The translations under genes were made by a program, and so were the position numbers. Below the pieces are notes generated by a model. The model saw only the letters and a list, made by a program, of their open reading frames with translations. It was not told the origin of the DNA and searched no databases. 11,960 bases of DNA from Flavobacteriaceae bacterium (lineage in GTDB: Bacteria; Bacteroidota; Bacteroidia; Flavobacteriales; Flavobacteriaceae): the NCBI GenBank assembly GCA_008081325.1, contig VMCO01000083.1, positions 1 to 11,960 on the forward strand, given 5' to 3'. Shown one piece after another: positions 8,455-11,960 of this stretch; within the stretch, counting starts at the first letter, position 1; each line of letters starts with the position of its first letter.

Positions 8455-9228
8455 CTAATCAAATTTAATTTCAAACGGGTTGTTTAGATTACTAAATGAT
8501 TCTAGATCAATTCGTATTGATCCAACTAATAGGTCTGCTTTTATTTTAATAGGAATCCTATTTTTATCAGCGGTTATCCACATAGTTAAACTTTCATTTT
8601 TTTTGAAAACTCTTCCCGACTGAACGTAAGGTTGAATTTTATAGCATAAAATTTTTCCAAAATTAGTATTTAAAACTTCAGTTGACAAATACTTTATTTT
8701 TAATTTATAATTCTCAGAATCAAAAAACATATCAATGGATATTTCATTACTATCATCTAATTTATCTAAACTGAAAGTATTTCTTAAATAATAAAAAACC
8801 GATACCATATCCTGAGACTTGTTTTTAAATGAAAAAACCTCAGAAGAATTTTTTTTATAATCTTTAACTTTTGCGGTTTTTGATTTTTGATTAAACAAAA
8901 TTTCAATATTTTTTGTGTAACCTCCTTCATAAATATTTCTTACGAATTTATTTGGTAAGATTTTATCTTTATGAAAAAAGCTCTCATATCTATCATAAAC
9001 TTTAAAGAATAAATTTATAGGGCCAGTACTCTTGCCAATCATCTTAGCATGTAATAATTCGTTGTTATTTATATCTTCAATTAAATTCACAGTAGCTTCA
9101 CCAGCCTTAAACCAGCCGCTGTAAGAAAGCTTATATTTAAACCACTCGCCTGATTTGAATGCCATTTTACTCTGAGCATTAGAATTAATCACAGATAAAA
9201 ATAAAAGTATTATAAAATAATATTTCAT
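8455..9228 (-). CDS. DUF3108 domain-containing exported protein
   Basis: This 257-residue protein has a signal peptide at residues 1-19 (MKYYF, hydrophobic stretch, SNAQ), followed by the DUF3108 hallmark FKSGEWFKYKLSYSGW (24-39) and GEATVNL (43-49). The remainder is beta-rich, with the ending LTMWITADKNRIPIKI typical of the family. The fold is lipoprotein-localisation-like and its biochemical role is not established. There is no lipobox Cys after the signal peptide, so it is probably a soluble periplasmic protein. It sits exactly between uvrC and the M23 peptidase, both junctions being TAGATG without spacer. The conserved neighbourhood with M23 suggests an envelope function, but that is inference. 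Confidence 0.88.
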   Translation of the reverse strand: MKYYFIILLFLSVINSNAQSKMAFKSGEWFKYKLSYSGWFKAGEATVNLIEDINNNELLHAKMIGKSTGPINLFFKVYDRYESFFHKDKILPNKFVRNIYEGGYTKNIEILFNQKSKTAKVKDYKKNSSEVFSFKNKSQDMVSVFYYLRNTFSLDKLDDSNEISIDMFFDSENYKLKIKYLSTEVLNTNFGKILCYKIQPYVQSGRVFKKNESLTMWITADKNRIPIKIKADLLVGSIRIDLESFSNLNNPFEIKFD

Positions 9229-11049
9229 CTATTTATTATAATAATCATATACAATTTTTGCTCTTTTTTGCCCCACAATAGATTTTAATTCTTCAATTGA
9301 CTTGATCTTAATATTATTAACCGACTTAAACTCCTTAATTAAGCTTATTGCTGTTTTTTCTCCGATTCCATCAATTTTATTTAACTCAGAATCAAGAAAA
9401 TTATTATCCCTTCTGTTTCTGTATTGTCTTAAACTAAATCGATGTGCTTCATCTCTCAGTTTTTGAATTAATTTAAGTGATTCTGATTTTTTATCTATGT
9501 ATAATGGAGTGCTTTCGTTGGGAAAATATATTTCCTCCAATCTTTTTGCAATTCCGATAATTGTTACCTTTTTGTCGATTCCTAATTCTTTTAAAGATTT
9601 TACCGATGAAGAAAGTTGACCTTTACCCCCATCAATAACTATTAAGTTTGGAAGACTTTTATTTTCGTTAATCAATCTTGAATATCTTCTGAAAACCACC
9701 TCTTTCATAGAAGCAAAATCGTCAGGTGATGTAACAGTTTTAATATTAAAATGTCTATAATCTCGTTTTGAAGGTTTACCGTTTTTAAAAACAACACAAG
9801 CTGATGAAGGAAAAGAGCCTTGAAAATTAGAGTTGTCGAAGCATTCAATATGGGAAGGAAAAGAATCCATATTTAAGTCATTTTGCAAAGTAGACAAAAT
9901 CCTTGAATTACTGTTTGTTGATTTTGAAGCCAATTTAGATTTAAAGAAATTGATCTTATAGTTTTTTATATTTTTGATCGACATTTCAACTAAATGTTTT
10001 TTTTCTCCTAAGATTGGAACCTGTGATTTATCATAGTCAATTGAATCGACAGTAATATTTGAACACATCTGCTTAGATCTAGATAAGAACTTGAGTTTAA
10101 TCTGTGGAATTAATTGCTCTAAAATGATTTTATCTTGAACAACATTTGATTTTTTAATATGAGTGTTAAACGAGCTTATTACAAAGCCATTTGAAATTTG
10201 GGTAAAATTGACATAAGCATATTCTTGGTCAGATATAAGCGAAAAGACATCAAGATCTTTAATCTTTGAACTGACTACCATTGATCTTGACTGATAATTC
10301 TCTAATGCTTTAAGCTTAATTTTACATTCTTCTGCTTTTTCAAATTCTTCTAGTTTTGAAAATGAAATCATTTGTTTTTTAAGTTGAGATTTTGATTTTG
10401 AAAATTTTCCGCCTAAAATACTTTTAACCGATTTTATTATCTCATCATATTTTTTTTCTGAAATTAAATCTTCAGACGAAAAATCATCTTTTTCAAAACC
10501 TAATATTATAAAATGTCCGTTTTTTTCAAGAACTCTTAGTGATAGTTTTATATTTTGATCATCTAGAATTTTTTGTGATAAATTATAATTTGTTTTTCTT
10601 ATTGGATAAATGTTATTTACTAAATCTAAGAGGGTGTTAATTGTCTTTATGTTGGTATATGGACCAAAATAATCAGACCCATCATTGATTACATTTCTGG
10701 TTAAAAAAATCCTTGGAAATCTTTCATTTTTTACACAAATCCAAGGGTATGATTTGCCATCTTTTAATAATATATTGTATTTAGGTTTAAATTTTTTTAT
10801 CAGATTATTTTCTAGCAAAAGTGCATCAGATTCAGTTTCAACAAGAATGATTGAAATATCATTAATGTTTGAAACTAATGATTTTGTTTTTTCGTCTGAA
10901 TGATTTGTTGAAAAATATGAACGTACCCTATTTCTTAAATTTTTAGCTTTACCTATATAAATTACATTATTAGATTTGTCTAAAAACTTGTAAACACCAG
11001 GAGACTTAGTTAAGTTTTTTAAGAAATCTGAAAATTTATTTTTTGGCAT
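9229..11049 (-). CDS. uvrC: UvrABC excinuclease subunit C, lacking the cluster cysteines
   Basis: UvrC makes the 3' and 5' incisions around lesions in nucleotide excision repair, acting with UvrA and UvrB in the cytoplasm. The 606-residue length is normal. Domains in order are GIY-YIG nuclease (about 15-95: GVYKF at 18-22, VIYIGKAKNLRNR at 29-41, Glu80, Asn92), UVR/UvrB-binding segment (about 221-252), RNase H-like endonuclease (about 395-545, with Asp405 in CFDNSN, Asp430 in KRDYRHF, Asp473 in VIDGGKGQLS and His536 in DEAHRF), and C-terminal helix-hairpin-helix (about 553-604, DGIGEKTA). Both nuclease sites look complete. The striking oddity is that the four conserved cysteines between the GIY-YIG and UVR domains are absent: Thr153, Ser170, Gly178 and Ile182 occupy those places, and no Cys occurs from 106 to 241. 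Its stop codon directly abuts the DUF3108 ATG. Confidence 0.97.
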   Translation of the reverse strand: MPKNKFSDFLKNLTKSPGVYKFLDKSNNVIYIGKAKNLRNRVRSYFSTNHSDEKTKSLVSNINDISIILVETESDALLLENNLIKKFKPKYNILLKDGKSYPWICVKNERFPRIFLTRNVINDGSDYFGPYTNIKTINTLLDLVNNIYPIRKTNYNLSQKILDDQNIKLSLRVLEKNGHFIILGFEKDDFSSEDLISEKKYDEIIKSVKSILGGKFSKSKSQLKKQMISFSKLEEFEKAEECKIKLKALENYQSRSMVVSSKIKDLDVFSLISDQEYAYVNFTQISNGFVISSFNTHIKKSNVVQDKIILEQLIPQIKLKFLSRSKQMCSNITVDSIDYDKSQVPILGEKKHLVEMSIKNIKNYKINFFKSKLASKSTNSNSRILSTLQNDLNMDSFPSHIECFDNSNFQGSFPSSACVVFKNGKPSKRDYRHFNIKTVTSPDDFASMKEVVFRRYSRLINENKSLPNLIVIDGGKGQLSSSVKSLKELGIDKKVTIIGIAKRLEEIYFPNESTPLYIDKKSESLKLIQKLRDEAHRFSLRQYRNRRDNNFLDSELNKIDGIGEKTAISLIKEFKSVNNIKIKSIEELKSIVGQKRAKIVYDYYNK

Positions 11050-11053
11050 ATCT

Positions 11054-11061
11054 CAAATATA
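11054..11061 (-). promoter_or_regulatory. Candidate -7 box (TATATTTG) just before uvrC
   Basis: The minus strand reads TATATTTG, an exact TAnnTTTG match, ending only 4 nt before the uvrC ATG. Transcription would begin at or just inside the start codon, so the message would be nearly leaderless. No clear TTG lies at the -33 position. It could give uvrC and its downstream partners a supply of transcript independent of ileS, but the evidence is weak. Confidence 0.25.
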
Positions 11062-11094
11062 CCACCAAAGTTAATTAAGATTAAAGGAAGATTG

Positions 11095-11478
11095 CTATTT
11101 CTGCATATTCTTTGCCTCTATACTTAAAGTAGCATGAGGTACTAGCATTAGCCTTTTCTTAGAAATAAGTTTCCCTGTAACTCTACAAATCCCATAAGTT
11201 TTATTCTCAATTCTTATAAGAGCAGTTTTTAAATCTCTAATAAATTTTTCTTGTCTAAGGGCCAGCTGAGAGTTAGACTCTTTACTCATAACCGTACTTC
11301 CTTCGTCAAATGCCTTAAATGTTGGGGAAGTATCTTCAGTGCCGTTATTATGATCATTCATATAAGCACTTTTAATAAGCTCAAGATCATGCTTAGCTTT
11401 ATCTATTTTTTCGTTAATTAATTTTTTAAATTCTGTCAAATCAGAATCTGAATATCTAATATTTACATCATTACTCAT
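11095..11478 (-). CDS. TraR/DksA-family protein with degenerate zinc finger
   Basis: This is a 127-residue DksA/TraR-like protein. The family binds the RNA polymerase secondary channel and modulates transcription with ppGpp. The N-terminal half is charged and probably coiled coil (about 13-40 and 66-92, with EKIDKAKHDLELIK and RQEKFIRDLKTALIRIE), joined by the DEGS turn (58-61). The C-terminal finger reads YGICRVTGKLI (95-105) then VPHATLSIEAK (113-123). Where the C4 finger has four Cys, here the residues are Cys98, Thr101, Ser119 and Ala122, so it probably cannot hold zinc in the canonical way. I recall this pattern as widespread in Bacteroidota homologues. The ATG lies three bases after the ileS terminal stop codon, indicating co-transcription with ileS. 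The lspA gene that often follows in this lineage is replaced here by uvrC. Confidence 0.9.
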   Translation of the reverse strand: MSNDVNIRYSDSDLTEFKKLINEKIDKAKHDLELIKSAYMNDHNNGTEDTSPTFKAFDEGSTVMSKESNSQLALRQEKFIRDLKTALIRIENKTYGICRVTGKLISKKRLMLVPHATLSIEAKNMQK

Positions 11479-11481
11479 AGT

Positions 11482-11856
11482 TTAAACTTTAGTTATAAAT
11501 ATTTTGGTTTTTAATTTATCAAATATAATATCTATTCCTCCGCTACTTTCAACATTAAATTGAATGATGTTAGAAAGTGTTTCGGATTTGACATAATCTA
11601 AGTTTTTATTTATTGCGTTTTGAATTTCTTCGTCACCGTTAAAAATCAGATTTATTCTGTCTGTAACCTCAAAACCTTCTGATTTTCTTAAATTTTGAAT
11701 TTTACTAACAACTTCTCTTGCGATACCTTCATTTCTAAGCTCATTATTAATTGTTATATCAAGAGCAACAGTGATATTTCCCTCATTTGCTACCTGCCAT
11801 CCTTCAATATCTTTTGAGGAGATTTCAAAATCATCAATATTGAAAGTTATAGTTTT
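11482..11856 (-). pseudogene. ileS: C-terminal 124 codons of isoleucyl-tRNA synthetase, cut off by an in-frame stop
   Basis: This stretch continues the ileS reading frame after an in-frame TAA. It reads as the conserved IleS C-terminal domain (DUF5915-like): EISSKDIEGWQVANEGN, then VALDITINNELRNEGIARE, then KIQNLRKSEGFEVTDRI, and finishes at a normal TAA (11482-11484). It contains no in-frame ATG, GTG or TTG, so it cannot readily be translated as a separate gene. The sequence shows no decay: no frameshift, and conserved residues are retained. That argues for a recent nonsense change, a sequencing error, or readthrough rather than an old pseudogene. Confidence 0.7.
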
Positions 11857-11960
11857 TTAATCAATTAATAAATCAATTTTTCCTGTTTTTTCTAGCTCAA
11901 TTATACTATGATTGTCTAATGAATTAACAAGTATTGAAATTTCCTTCATATACTTTCCAT
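11857..11960 (-). CDS. ileS: Isoleucyl-tRNA synthetase, fragment before an in-frame stop (N-terminus beyond right edge)
   Basis: IleS charges tRNA-Ile with isoleucine in the cytoplasm and is essential. Only 33 codons of the region before the stop lie in the window: GKYMKEISILVNS, then IELEKTGKIDLLID, then TAA at 11857-11859. This corresponds to the GK-(R/L)M-K-I and E-K-x-G-x-I segment in the C-terminal part of Bacteroidota IleS, shortly before the WxVANEG motif, which appears after the stop in the same frame. Read literally, the product would lack its last 124 or so residues while keeping the catalytic and anticodon-binding regions outside the window. The assignment rests mainly on the downstream sequence, as this fragment alone is short. 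Confidence 0.75.
   Translation of the reverse strand, partial: GKYMKEISILVNSLDNHSIIELEKTGKIDLLID

Noticed and set aside
10480..10620. A frameshift pair hiding a normal Cys motif in uvrC
   Set aside because: The other two minus-strand frames here have stop codons and no Cys-containing motif. The in-frame sequence aligns without gaps to the expected segment, so the cysteines are substituted, not shifted out of frame.
10685..10903. Plus-strand open frame opposite the uvrC GIY-YIG region
   Set aside because: Shadow of a conserved domain; the product resembles no known protein.
11853..11859. Homopolymer indel (T6) as cause of the ileS stop
   Set aside because: Recognisable IleS sequence is in the same frame on both sides of the TAA, so a single indel cannot explain it; a substitution is needed.
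11857..11859. TAA reassigned to an amino acid
   Set aside because: TAA is an ordinary terminator of other genes in the window (2945-2947, 2998-3000, 7201-7203, 11482-11484).

Overview
The window is strongly AT-rich and looks like chromosome from a marine-type Flavobacteriia/Bacteroidota organism. The signs are two TonB-dependent outer-membrane receptors, a DUF3108 + M23 peptidase pair, a DksA-like protein with a degenerate zinc finger of the Bacteroidota kind, an IleS C-terminus of the Bacteroidota type, no clear Shine-Dalgarno sequences, and several TAnnTTTG-like -7 boxes. Nothing indicates a phage, transposon, CRISPR array or genomic island. No rRNA or tRNA gene was seen, and no gene-free stretch exceeds 300 bases.

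Layout. Positions 1-1825 (minus) hold the N-terminal 608 residues of a TonB-dependent receptor that runs off the left edge. A 75-bp divergent spacer separates it from a secreted endonuclease/exonuclease/phosphatase-fold protein (1901-2947, plus), the only plus-strand gene. A strong bidirectional hairpin terminator (2947-2980) lies between that gene and a convergent, complete TonB-dependent receptor (2998-5481, minus). Upstream of this receptor is a minus-strand cluster: pgi (5606-7201), an MepM-like M23 peptidase (7201-8454), a DUF3108 protein (8455-9228) and uvrC (9229-11049). These abut or overlap with junctions TAGATG, TAGATG and TAATG. Further upstream are a TraR/DksA-family protein (11095-11478) and the C-terminal part of ileS, entering from the right edge.

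How the genes fit together. The minus-strand cluster mixes housekeeping functions: tRNA charging, stringent-response-type regulation, nucleotide excision repair, envelope/peptidoglycan remodelling and glycolysis. It appears translationally coupled from uvrC to pgi. The receptors and the exported EEP enzyme look like a nutrient acquisition set at the outer membrane, but their substrate cannot be read from the sequence.

Most notable observations. (1) UvrC lacks all four cysteines of the conserved Fe-S-type cluster between its GIY-YIG and UVR domains, while its nuclease residues are intact. (2) The ileS reading frame carries an in-frame TAA (11857-11859), followed by 124 further codons of recognisable IleS sequence in the same frame. 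(3) The M23 peptidase has Cys in place of the final zinc-ligand His (HVC instead of HxH). I found no convincing new multi-gene defence or mobile system.
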